The notes beneath the pieces are model-generated. The model was not told where the DNA came from. It saw only the letters and a program-made list of their open reading frames with translations, and ran no database searches. A stretch of 64,000 nt of DNA, taken from assembly GCF_031755915.1 (NCBI RefSeq), contig NC_083387.1:26229001-26293000 (forward strand), given 5' to 3'. This stretch comes from Ziziphus jujuba. Taxonomy: Eukaryota; Streptophyta; Magnoliopsida; Rosales; Rhamnaceae. Positions 1 to 11,300 of this stretch are shown in pieces; positions within the stretch are counted from its first letter, which is position 1, and each line of letters starts with the position of its first letter. The position numbers were made by a program, and so were the translations under genes.

Positions 1-1438
1 GAAGGAAGATCCACCAAGTCCCATGTTTTGTTCTTTTCGATCATTCTTATCTCTTCTTCCATTGCTTAAACCCAGACTTCATATTTTGAAGCTTTTTCAA
101 AACTCCCAGGCTATACTATGGCCAAGTTACATGATTCATAAGTCTCTATTAATAGTCGAGTTCTTCGAGGAGTTGATTTTGGAGATGAATCCTTCGGCTC
201 GAGTTGTTGTTGCATTTGATGAGTTAGAGATTCTTGATTTGTCTCCTGAGGTCCTTGAGTTTCATCTGGCTCCTCCTCTCTTTGTTATTCTATTGCCGGT
301 ACATAAATTATCTTCCTTTTAACTTCTTTAGTTTCCCAGTTGTAGGATGCATCTTCATCAAACTCAACGTCTCGACTGATGATTAACTTGTTTGTTTCCA
401 GGCTATAAATTCGATAGCCTTTTGATTGCAAACTATATCCAAGAAAGATACCTTTTTTCGTCTTGTCATCTAATTTGCTTCTTTTTTCCTTTGGTATGTG
501 GGCATAACAAATGCACCCGAAAACTTTGAGATGCTTTGCTGATGGTTTTCTCCCACTCCAAGCTTCAATTGGTGTCTTGTTTTGAACTGCTTTAGTTGGG
601 CATCTGTTTAGTAGATAGACTGCAGTAGAGATAGCTTCTGCCCAAAAATTATTCAGGAGTCCTTTATCTTTCAGCATTGTTCTAGCCGTCTCCATAACTG
701 TTCTATTTTTCCTTTCAGATACACCATTTTGTTCTGGAGCATATCCGACTGTAAGTTAGTGCTCCATACCTTCATCTTCACAGAAATCGTTGAACTTCTT
801 GAAGATGTATTCCTTTCCTCGATCACTTTGAATTGTTTTAATTTGGTAGCCATTTTGTTTTTTGACTAAATTTTTGAATTTTTTCAAACTCTCGAAGACT
901 TGTGATCTTTATTACAAAAAATATATCCAAGTCATTCTAGTAAAGTCGTTAATAAATAAGATGAAGTAGCTGTTTTGGTTTAGTGATGGAGTTCGCATTG
1001 GTCCGTAAACATCAGTATGAATTAGCTCAAGCAGCTTCTTTGCTCTCCATGCTGTGCCTACCGGGAAAGGTTGCCGATGTTGCTTGCCTTGTAAAACCAT
1101 GCTTCACAGGTACCATTGATACCTTCAATAGTTGGTAAGTCACGCAACATGTTCTTTTGTTGAAGAATCTTGAGGCCATTGAAATGGAAGTGACCAAATC
1201 TCTTGTGCCAAATCCATGAGATGTCAACTTGTGCCTTCATAGTAGCTTCACTAGCATATTTCCATTCTATTGGAAAAGATCTATTTCCTTTCATCTTGAT
1301 TTTTGCAATCTCCATATTTTTATTTGTCTTGTCATATATTGTACATGAATCTCCTTCAAAGCATAGAGAATATCCTTTCTCTATCATTTGACCAACGCTG
1401 AGGAGATTTTGATTTATAGTAGGGACTAACAGTACATC
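1..1438 (-). pseudogene. copia-A pol fragment: pre-integrase, integrase, start of reverse transcriptase
   Basis: Read on the minus strand. About 1443-1058 is the GAG-pre-integrase domain (LLSVGQMIEKGY, then WHKRFGHFHFNGL with its zinc-finger histidines). It runs into integrase near 1100-912 (HTDVYGPMRTPSLNQNSYF, DFTRMTWIYFL). Positions 695-285 hold the integrase C-terminal part (NRCPTKAVQNKTPIEAWSG, KVFGCICYAHIPKEKR, KKGIFLGYS). The last bases encode the start of reverse transcriptase (NKTWDLVDLP). The frame changes at about 1100, 900 and 690, and the stretch 285-70 has stops. The upstream frame continues across S1 into 4862-5225. Confidence 0.85.
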
Positions 1439-1443
1439 AGTAA

Positions 1444-4400
1444 TGTAACATCTTGTCCCGAAGTACACCGAAAATTTTTCAAATTTGACCAAGGTTGACC
1501 GGGTTTGACCGTCGTTGATCGAGAAGGGGTCAAATGTTGACTTTTTGCTTCCAGTGGAATTTCACATTGACTGAGGTATTGTTAAAAAGTACACGTTATC
1601 ACGAGTTCATAGACTAGTAGCACGTTGAAAACGGAGCTACGGTTCGAAAGTTATGAGCAAAATAAGTTGAGGTTCAAACTGTCCAAGGGATGTCGAAGTT
1701 GACTTTTTGTTCATGCAAAGTTGAGCTTTGACTCATGCATGATTGTGAAGTACACATCAATACGAGTTCATAGACTAACAGCACGCTTAAATTGGACATC
1801 TGGTTAAAAAGTTATGGACATGCAAATTTTTCCGAATACTGTAATATTTTAATATATTTTGACTTGAGTGAACAGTGTGTACCACGTGTCGTATTTTCAG
1901 TCAATCCCATGAGTGAACAATATCACCCACGGGTGGCTTTTAATTTGGCAAAACATGTGAGCCGGGGAAGGAGAGAGAAAGAGGGGAGGAGAGAGAGAGA
2001 GAGAGCTAGAGAGAGAAACCCAACTGGCCAACCGCCGTTCACCCATTTTCGGCCACCAGAATAGTACACGCACCACCCTAGCTTGAAACTCACCTGAAAA
2101 TCGGCTGGCCAGCCAAAAATCACGGCCAACCGACCATCGACGTGCCCGGATCGAGACTTTTTCCGGCGGCCGTGCCGATTACTTCAAACCCAGATTTCTC
2201 TCCATTCCGACCTCCGTTTGCCTCATTGCCGGTCCCGTTGAGTCACCCATTCCCCGATCTACCTTCCCACCAAAAATCACGACCAGTGGCCACCAGACGC
2301 GCCATCGGCGGTGGCAGATTTCGGTGACCACGGCGGCTCGTCGGGAAATTGACTTTCCGGCGAGTTTCCAGTTGCACCGCCCATCCTTTCCCACTAATTT
2401 CGACCTTCTAAACCCAAATTCGGTGTCCAATTTCCTCAATTCTTAACGTATTGTGAGAATCGAAGGCCTAAAATCCATGAGCTTTCCGGCGAGATTCCAG
2501 CCACCTCGGGTCCGATCTCGGGAAGTAAGACCAGATTCGTAATCCTCGTTTCACTAGCTTTGATTCGGTATATTACTCATAAATTTTGGTTAACATTTGT
2601 GTTAAACCCCCCGGGTACCAGATATTATTTACCCGAATAAAATATTAATTTATTTGACATTGTGTAATATTGTTGTTTTAGGAGCATGTGTGCATCGTGG
2701 AACTGATCCCATGGAGGATCTTAAGTTAATTGCATACTCGAGGTGAGTGACCCACCTTCAAAATTGTTTTGGGATGTTAAAATATATATATTTTGTGTTA
2801 ATTGGTTATTTGAAAAATATGTTTGATGTGTTGAATATTTTGGAATTTGGATGCCAAAATTGAATGGAATTAAATATTTGTACATTATAAAATATTTTGG
2901 TTTTAAGGAATTTGAGATTTTGGTAATTATCATCAAATTTCATTGTTAGAATATTTCATAATGGAATATTTCAAAAATATGTTTATATGTTCAATATTAT
3001 GAGAATTTCTATCTAGAATTGTATTGCCAATTTATAATGTTTTTAATATATGTTTTGGTGCCAAAAGAATAAATTTGGGAATTTAAAGAAATTGTGGTTT
3101 TGATTTATTTTAATTATTGCTATGGTTATTATTCAATTATTGTGCACAATTATATAAATTAATTATATATGGAATTTATATGGTTTTCATATTACTGATT
3201 TAAATTGATTTTTGAGAATTTGAGAAGAATATGGATTTAAATTATTATGTTTTAAAAATATTTATGCATTGAAATATTAATGGCTTGACCTTATGCCAAT
3301 GAAAAATTTGTATATTCAAATTGATGGATTTGAACTTGATGGATTTTAAAGTGATGGATTTATGATGAGGATTAAAGAAAAATATGGAAATGTGAGTTTG
3401 AAAAATGGTATAATTCCCATAGTGAATTTTGGAAAATTGCATATTTTAATAATAAATTTGGTTATTTGTTTTAGACACACTCATACAGTACTGGTGTTCT
3501 GTACTGTATATGTGGATGAGCGCGCAAGTTATAATGTCTCCCTTGAGTTGCCATTGGACCGAGGGCAGGCAAGTTTTATATAGTGCACATAAGCCGCCCC
3601 CCTCCATGGCTGGGTTGACAGTTTAAGCAGCGGCGCTGTTGGGACGCCGAAGCGATCGTATGCAAGTTTCTCTCTTTAACTTCCTGCCGGACGGTGCTTG
3701 GGACGCTGTGTATCGTAGGGCATTACTGGTATATAGTGTGGTGCATCAAGTATTACTTTTCAGATGTAAATTTCAAATCTTAAAGTTTTAAAGCAGCATT
3801 TAAATTAAATGAATTTAATTTGTTTTATCACCTATTTCCAATTAGTATTTTTTAAAATATAATTATTCATATTTTATGTCATTTATTTTAAATCAATGTT
3901 TTTAAAATGCATTTTGCCATAAAAATATTATATAGATTGGTTGAGTATTTCAAAATGAATATTATAGTATTTTTCTACCATTTATTTTACAGGATTGTTT
4001 GTAATTATTTAAATTATATTTTTGATACTGTTTATTTTGATTTATTAAATCAAATTTTATGAATTATATATTGAATTTTTCCTTTATGTTATATTTCTTT
4101 CATGCAAGTATTCTAAATTTATTTTATTATATTTCATTACATTTTATTCGTATTTGGATTATTTAATTATTTATTAGATTAATTATTCCTTGATTTTTGG
4201 GGCATAAAAGATTGGGTTTTGCGAAAATGTTTTAAAAGGGGAACCTTTCCAACGGAGTGAATAGTGAGGGTTTTGATAGAAAATATTATTTTCAATTAAT
4301 TATTATTTATTTACTTATTTATTCTTAAATAATCAAATGTGCTATAATTATCGTTACTATTATAATTGTACAGTAGATATGGTCATTCACTGAGATGATT

Positions 4401-4856
4401 AGCATCTCATATTTTTAAATTCCGTTCCCCTAGGTCCAGGTTGGGAGACGTTGATCGTCCGAGGCGAGCCCGACATCTCAGTTCATTGCCGAAAGTCCAA
4501 GAAGCATTTCCTCCCTTTTTCCTCTCCATCTTGTATTGCTTTTTTATCTGACATTGTATTAATTTCATGCTTATTTGTATAATGCTTTGTATACTGTATT
4601 GAACACATTTTATTAAATACTGCATTGATTCCTCGTTACTATTTTGGAGTGCTGTACATTTGTGGAATTAAATTGTAATAATGTGGAAGGAATAAGGTGG
4701 TGTATATAGAAGTGTGTTTTCAGTGCAGGAAAATTGTGGTAAGTCCAACCCTTAGGAGAGGTTCCACCGGATTTTCCATTGAAGGATCCGGTAGAATTTC
4801 TCGGGGATTAGGACTTCTCTAGGATTCCAATGAGTAATTTTGGACGGGTCCTAACA
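1444..4856 (+). mobile_element. S1: solo LTR of a large-LTR Ty3/chromovirus
   Basis: Starts TGTAACATC and ends CCTAACA (TG...CA), 3413 bp, flanked by the direct repeat AGTAA at 1439-1443 and 4857-4861. It interrupts the copia-A protease/pre-integrase frame, which resumes on the other side. No internal Ty3 sequence is present, so it is a solo LTR, usually the product of LTR-LTR recombination. It shares with the other LTRs of the group the TTGAC-rich start, a GA tract (about 1970-2013), an AGGTGAGTGACCCACC block (about 2741), a TATATAGTGTGGTGC block (about 3733), a GAGATGATTAGCATCTCA block (about 4393) and the TTTTCAGTGCAGG...GGTAAGT block near its end. It is visibly diverged from the G1 LTRs, so it belongs to another subfamily. 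Confidence 0.93.
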
Positions 4857-4861
4857 AGTAA

Positions 4862-5225
4862 TGTACCGTTTACCCTTTTTGGTTTCTACAGCAATGGTTC
4901 CTTTTTCTGTAGCCTCTATAAATTCCCCATTTCCAATTTTGACTTTTGTTTGTATTTTATTTAGATTACAGAAAATACTTTCATTTTTTGTCATGTGGTT
5001 ATTGCAACCACTATCTAAATACCAGGTATCTTTTTTATCTTCACCTTATGAGACATAGAATAGATGATTTTCTATGTCCTTATTTTCAGTAAAATTAGCT
5101 TGATGTGTGTTTTTAAAGCGACAATCTTTTTCAACATGCCCAAATTTTCTACAGACTTTGCACTGTGGTTTTCCTTCAAACCATCAACCTTTTTCCAAAT
5201 GACTTTTTCTTTTGCAAATATCACT
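4862..5225 (-). pseudogene. copia-A zinc knuckle and protease segment
   Basis: Read on the minus strand from 5225, this shows a CCHC zinc knuckle (CKVCRKFGHVEKDC, CX2CX4HX4C) and then the copia protease active site WYLDSGCNNHMT. It continues to KGKRY at the S1 edge. One in-frame stop lies between knuckle and protease, near 5050. The upstream half of the knuckle region (CDICKRKSHLEKG) spans the G1 insertion point at 5226-5230 and continues at 16050. Confidence 0.85.
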
Positions 5226-5270
5226 AGGAGTGTAACACCCCGTCCCGAATCGCACCGGAATCCGTGCACG

Positions 5271-5350
5271 TTGACCGAGGTTGACCGTTGACCGTTGACC
5301 GAAGGGGTCAAAAGTTGACTTTTTGACTCGGTGGGAATTTCGAGTTGACC
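5271..5350 (+). promoter_or_regulatory. W-box (TTGAC) cluster at LTR start
   Basis: Seven TTGAC motifs, most as TTGACC, occur within about 80 bases, and two more follow before 5520. TTGAC[C/T] is the known core bound by plant WRKY factors. The same TTGACC-rich start occurs in S1, S2, S4 and the G2 and chimera LTRs, and in weaker form (TTTGACCAA repeats) in S3. Function as an enhancer is inferred. Confidence 0.45.
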
Positions 5351-7503
5351 AGGGTACCGTGGCGAAGTGCATGACGCCCTGAGTTCGTAGACTAGTAGCA
5401 CGTCGAAAACGGAGCTACGGTTTGAAAGTTATGGGCAAAACAAGTTGAAGTGTAAACTGTCTAAAAGGTGCCGGGAGTTGACTTTTTCTTGTGATGTAAT
5501 TGTGAGTTGACTCTTGTATGGTTGTAAAGTACTCGTCGATACGAGTTCATAGACTAGCGGCACGCTCAAAACGGACATCCGGTTAAAAAGTTATGGACGT
5601 TTGAAGTTTACCGGATACCGTATTATTTTAATATTTTTTTTGGGTCGGTGAACAGTGAAACGCCACGTGTCAGTTTCTGATTGGTCCACGTGGCATGAAC
5701 AGTGTCATGCAGGGGTTTTATTTGTTAAAACACTCGGGGAAGAGAGAGAAAGAGAGAGAGGAGAGAGAAAGAGCCACCGCCGGCCACCGGATTTTGTCAC
5801 TGTTCCGGCCGAGTTACTGTACACGCGCCGGACAGAAAGCTTGCCCACCTCATTTCCGGCAAAACCTCCAAATTTCACGGCGAACGGCCGCCGGACGCGC
5901 CCGGATCGGACGTCCGAAGTTTGGCGGCGATTTTTCCCCTCCACCGCCGGCCACCGCGAATCGGCACTATTCCGGCCGATAAACAGTACACGCGCCATAC
6001 ACCCAGCATCCTCTCCTCAAGTCCGGCCTACCCACCAAAAATCACGGCCATCGGACCACCGACGCGCCGGGATCGGAGCGTTTTCCGGCGAGGGGTCGAA
6101 AATCTTCAAACGGTGATTTCTCCGCCGTCCGACCTCCGTTTTGCTCACCGTCGGTCCCGTTGGATTGCTCTCCTCACGATCTACAAATCTGCAAAATTTC
6201 ACAGCAAACGGCCACCGTCGGAAATTACTGTTCCGGCGACGGTTGCCGGTGACGTGGCGGTCCGCCGGAAAGTACTGTTCCGGCGAGTACCCCGAAAATT
6301 CCGGCCAGCTCCAGTCCGCAGTGTTCGACCTCCTGAACCCAAATCCGACTTCCGTTTCCACCAATTCACGACGGTTTGGGAGAATTGCAAAGCCGAAACC
6401 CGAAAAGCTTCCCGATAAAATTCCGACCCCGTCGGGTACGATCATCGGAAATTAAGACCGGATCTGTGATTAGCATCACTCGAGCTTCGATTCGGTATAT
6501 AATTCGTAAATTTTAGTTATCGTTTGGTGTTCGCTCCTCGGGTACCCATTTGGGGATTACCCGAATAAAATATTAATATTTGTGGTTTTGGTACTGTGGG
6601 TGTTTTAGGTGCACGTGCAAGTAGCGGAGTCGATCCTGCGGAGGATCTTGATTGAGATACGTGCACAAGGTGAGTGACCCACCTTCAAATTAATTTTGGG
6701 AATTTAATTGGTGAATATATAATGTGTGATTTAAATATTTGGAATTTAATTTCTATGTGCCAAATATTTATTTGAATTATTGTGGAATTATTTGTGAATT
6801 TATCGGATTTAAGAAAATGTGTATTTCACCAATTTATGCCATGTGGAATTATTTTATGGTTTTGAGGATTTTGAAATTGGTGTGGTTTTAATGGTAAATT
6901 GGGCACGATTTGATTTTCAAATATTTCAAGGAAAATATTTGGTTATGTTGGTGATTTCAATTTTTATGAAATATGCCCATAAAATATTATGAGATTTGAT
7001 TATGAGATTTTGAGCATTATTTATGCTATTGGGAAAATGTGGATATTTGAATTGATGGATTTGAAAGTTGGTGGATTTGAAAATCATGGAATTTATGGCA
7101 TTGATTACAAAGAAATTGTGGGAAAATTCCCGGTTCAAGCGGATGGATTATGCCCGCTATGTTTATGAAAAATGTGAAATTTGTTTTATGATTTAAATTT
7201 ATGGATTTTATAATTTTTAGATGCACCGTGCACGTACTGGTGTTCTGATTATGTGATATGGTATATGTGATATGGTTAGTGTGCACACGGTTGTGATTAG
7301 CGCGCAGGTGGGTGTGAGTAGCGCGCGGTTGATATTATGAGGGTGTCCTGTGGATGCCATCGGAGAGGGCGGCCACCCCCCTTTGGCCGGGACACCAGGT
7401 TAGCAGCGGCGCAGTGGGACGCCACGCGACCGTATGCCGGTTTCTCTCTATAACCTCCTGTCTGGCGGTACCTTGGGACGCTGGGTACTGTTGGCGCCAC
7501 TGG

Positions 7504-7510
7504 TATATAG
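7504..7510 (+). promoter_or_regulatory. Candidate LTR TATA box
   Basis: TATATAG occurs in the block TGGTATATAGTGGGTGC, which is kept at equivalent places in S1, S2 (as TATAAAG) and, reversed, in the G2 and chimera LTRs. Conservation and the TATA form suggest a core promoter in the last quarter of the LTR. No start-site evidence is available. Confidence 0.3.
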
Positions 7511-8249
7511 TGGGTGCATCAAATGATTTTCAGAACTGTGTTTTAAAAATAAAATGTTTGGAAACTGAATTAGAATTAAAAATATAATTGTTACCGCTTC
7601 TGGTATTTAATTGATGTCTTGGTTTTCGGGAAATATGAATAAAGGGTTTTGTGAAAATGTTTTAAAAGGGGAACCTTTCCAACTGAGAGAATTGTAAGGG
7701 TTTTGAGAGACATTATTATTTCCAAATAATTATTATTTATATACCTATTACCGTGGTATGATAGTGTAGAGTAGTAGGGTCGCTCACTGAGATGATTAGC
7801 ATCTCACACTCTTAAATTTCGTTCCTCTAGGTACCAGGTAGTCGGTGTTCACTCGGAGCGGACTCGATCTTCCTCGCTGTATTTGTTCGTGCAGTACCTT
7901 GTTCTTCTTTTACTGCAGTTGTACTATTTCTTTCACTTTTACTGTATTCTGTATTTTGTAGTACTTCATAAAGCTCTGTATACTGTATGGGACACTTATG
8001 TATTTGTATTGCACTGGATTACTGTATTTTTATTTTGGAGTGCTGAAATTTGTGGAACCAGTTCGTCGTACTGTGGGAGGAATAAGGGAACAATTATAGA
8101 AGTGTGTTTTCAGTGCAGGAAATTTTGTGGTAAGTTCATCCCTTAGGGGAGGTTCTGCCGGATCTTCCACAGAAGGGTCCGGTAGGGTTTCCCTGGGATC
8201 AGGGCTTGTCTAGGGTTCCGGTGGGGAACTTTGGACGGGTCCTGACAGT

Positions 8250-8261
8250 TGGTATCAGAGC
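8250..8261 (+). other. G1 primer-binding site (initiator tRNA-Met)
   Basis: TGGTATCAGAGC lies two bases after the 5' LTR and matches the sequence complementary to the 3' end of plant initiator tRNA-Met, the usual primer for plant LTR retrotransposons. Confidence 0.93.
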
Positions 8262-8365
8262 ATAGGTTCTTGTAATCCTAAGGGACTGTGCATTGCTGTA
8301 CAGCCCATCCGTAAATTCCTTCCTTTTGTAATCGTGCTTAAGTGTCCCTGTTTCTAAACTCTTGT

Positions 8366-8377
8366 TTGTTTCTTCAG
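8366..8377 (+). promoter_or_regulatory. Candidate 3' splice site before gag-pol ATG
   Basis: A pyrimidine-rich run ending TTCTTCAG stops 12 bases before the gag-pol ATG at 8390. A good donor-like GTG/GTAAGT is at 8130. Splicing between them would remove the primer-binding site from a translated RNA. This is seen only as motifs. Confidence 0.3.
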
Positions 8378-8389
8378 TAATCGACTACG

Positions 8390-11300
8390 ATGAGTCGGCG
8401 GGACACACGTAGAACTCGGGAACGCTCGGCTGAGAGTTCCGGGAGTCGATCAAGCCTTAGAGATCTGGTCTCTCAGCTAACTAGAGCCTTAGGAGGTTCA
8501 AGCTCTAGTAACCGATCCGTGGATCAGGCTCGACGTTTAGGAGCCGTGGAGTTCGATGGAAGCCAAGGCCCAGCTGCAGCCTTGAAGTGGCTATCCAGCA
8601 TGGAGAAAATCTTGGAAGAGGGGATGCAGTGCCCCGATGAGGATATGGTGAGGATTTCTGGGTTCATGTTAGAGGGAGACGCCCGGAAGTGGTGGCAAAT
8701 GGAGAAGACCCGCAGAAGGCATACGTGGGACCAGTTCAAGATTGCCTTCTCTACTGAGTTCTGTCCTCCTGCCTACCGTGAGGCGAGAAGGAGAGAGTTC
8801 GAGGGACTGCGCCAGGGAAACATGACGGTGACAGAGTACGAGAGGAGGTTCCGGGAGCTGTCAGAGTTCTGCATGCACTTGATTCCCGACGATCACGCGA
8901 AGAAGGTGAGGTTCATAGACGGGTTGAACGAGAGCATCGGCTACACCCTTTCTGGGTCAGTACACCCCACCTATCAGTCCGCCAGGGATGCAGCGCTCGA
9001 GCTAGAGAGACAGGCGGAGATACACAGACCCTCGAGGCGCAGACCGTTCGAAGGTTCGTATAGCGGGGTACCTCGACAGGGGGCATCTAAGAAGAGTCAT
9101 AGTTCAGGCTCAGACAGTGGTGGGTTCAGCCCTCGAGGCAGATTTCAGAGGAGAGGCGGCTATCGTATGCCCCAACCAGCGCGCCATTCCATCAGCGGCG
9201 GCACGAGCTCATATCAGCACTCTGGGTTTAGCCCCAAGCCATTCTGCAGACGTTGCAATAGAGCACACCATGGGATTTGCCAGTTTGAGGGTGTGTGCTT
9301 TCAGTGTGGACAGGCGGGACATATTAAGAGAAATTGCCCTTATGGAGAGGCGGGAGTGTTAGGGGCGAGCGCACCATCACATCAGGCCAGTGGATCGCGG
9401 GGTCAGAGTTCCCGAGGGAGTTATGCAGTAGGAGGTTCATCGGGATCAGTCCCACAGCCTGTTGGACCGAGCAGGGGTAGAGGACGGAGGCCCCAGCAGA
9501 CAGGGCAGGGTCGAGTGTTTGCGATGACGCAGCAGGAGGCCCTAGCTACACCGGACGTCGTGGCAGGTACGTTGAATATATTTGGTAATGATGCATTAGT
9601 ACTTATAGACCCGGGAGCAACACATTCATTCATCTCCAAGGAATTCGTCATTCGGGTCGGTATGACCCCTACTCCTTTAGAATGTCTAGTAGAGATAGCC
9701 ACTCCTGCAGGAGAATCCTTGTGGCCTAGCCAGTTAATCAAGGAATGTTTCTTCTGCATCGAAGATCAAGTGATGGAGGCGGACTTGATCCTGTTGGATC
9801 TGTCCGGACTTGATGTAATTTTGGGCATGGATTGGTTGGCAAGGAACCATGCATCTGTAGACTGTTTCAGCAAGGAAGTTACATTCAGGAGGCCAGGGTT
9901 GCCAGAAGTAGTATTCCGTGGAGGAGTTGGAAGGCCCTTACCGAGGTTGATATCTACCCTTACCGCCAAGAAGCTACTGAATAAAGGTTGCCATGGGTAT
10001 TTGGCTCATGTGATAGATACCCGAGTAAGTGGGGTCAGGTTGGAAGACATGCCCGTTGTGAGGGATTTCCCGGACGTGTTTCCTGAGGAGTTACCAGGAT
10101 TGCCTCCGGAAAGGGAAGTTGACTTTCCCATTGAATTGATTCCAGGCACCGTGCCTATTTCTCTACCACCGTATCGGATGGCTCCAGCGGAGTTAAGGGA
10201 GCTAAAGGTCCAGTTGCAAGATTTGGTAGATAAGGGGTTTATTAGACCAAGTATATCGCCGTGGGGAGCCCCAGTTTTGTTTGTAAAGAAAAAGGATGGT
10301 AGTCTAAGGCTGTGTATAGACTACCGACAACTTAATAAGGTCACCATTCCTAATCGCTATCCGTTGCCAAGGATAGATGATCTATTCGACCAACTCCAAG
10401 GTGCCAAGGTGTTCTCCAAGATCGACTTGAGGTCGGGATACCATCAGTTAAGGATCCGAGAGTCGGACATTCCTAAGACTGCCTTTAGGACGAGGTACGG
10501 ACATTATGAATTCCTAGTGATGTCGTTCGGACTCACCAATGCCCCAGCAGCTTTCATGGACTTGATGAATAGGGTGTTTCGTCCGTACTTGGATCATTTT
10601 GTCATTGTATTTATCGATGACATTCTGATCTATTCAAGGAGCCAAGAAGAGCACGTGAGGCATTTGAAGAGAGTGCTCCAAACTCTAAGACAGCATCAGC
10701 TATATGCTAAATTCGACAAGTGTGAATTCTGGTTGAATCAAGTGGGTTTTCTCGGACATATCGTGTCGGCAGAAGGTATCTATGTGGACCCTGATAAGGT
10801 AAAGGCAGTGTTGAGTTGGGAGCGCCCTACCACTGTGAGGGAGGTACGAAGTTTTCTTGGATTAGCGGGTTACTACCGTCGTTTTATTGAAGGGTTTTCA
10901 AGGATTGCCGGGCCGCTTCATAGATTGACCCGAAAGAATGTTGAACTTAGTTGGACGGACAGGTGTGAACAGAGTTTTCAGGAGTTGAAGCAAAAGTTGA
11001 CATCCGCACCTGTTTTAACTTTACCTGATGGGAATGAAGGTTTTGAAGTTTATTGTGATGCATCCCATCAAGGGTTGGGTTGCGTGCTAATGCAGAATCA
11101 AAGGGTGGTAGCGTATGCATCTCGGCAATTGAAGCAGCACGAACAGAATTACCCTACGCACGACTTAGAATTGGCGGCGGTAGTCTTTGCTCTAAAGAAG
11201 TGGAGGCACTACTTGTATGGGGCCACGTGCCAAATCTATACCGACCACAAGAGCCTCAAGTATATTTTCACTCAGAAGGAGTTAAATATGAGGCAAAGGC

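Larger units (their letters stand above)
5231..8247 (+). repeat. G1 5' LTR (3017 bp)
   Basis: Runs from TGTAACACCCCGTCCC to GGGTCCTGACA and sits directly 5' of the primer-binding site. It contains a W-box-rich first 120 bp, a GA tract near 5738-5772, a GC-rich CCGGCGA-type block (about 5775-6440) and an AT-rich second half. The reading frames across the GC-rich block on both strands look like compositional artefacts. It matches the 3' LTR except for 7 substitutions and the GA-tract length. Confidence 0.97.
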
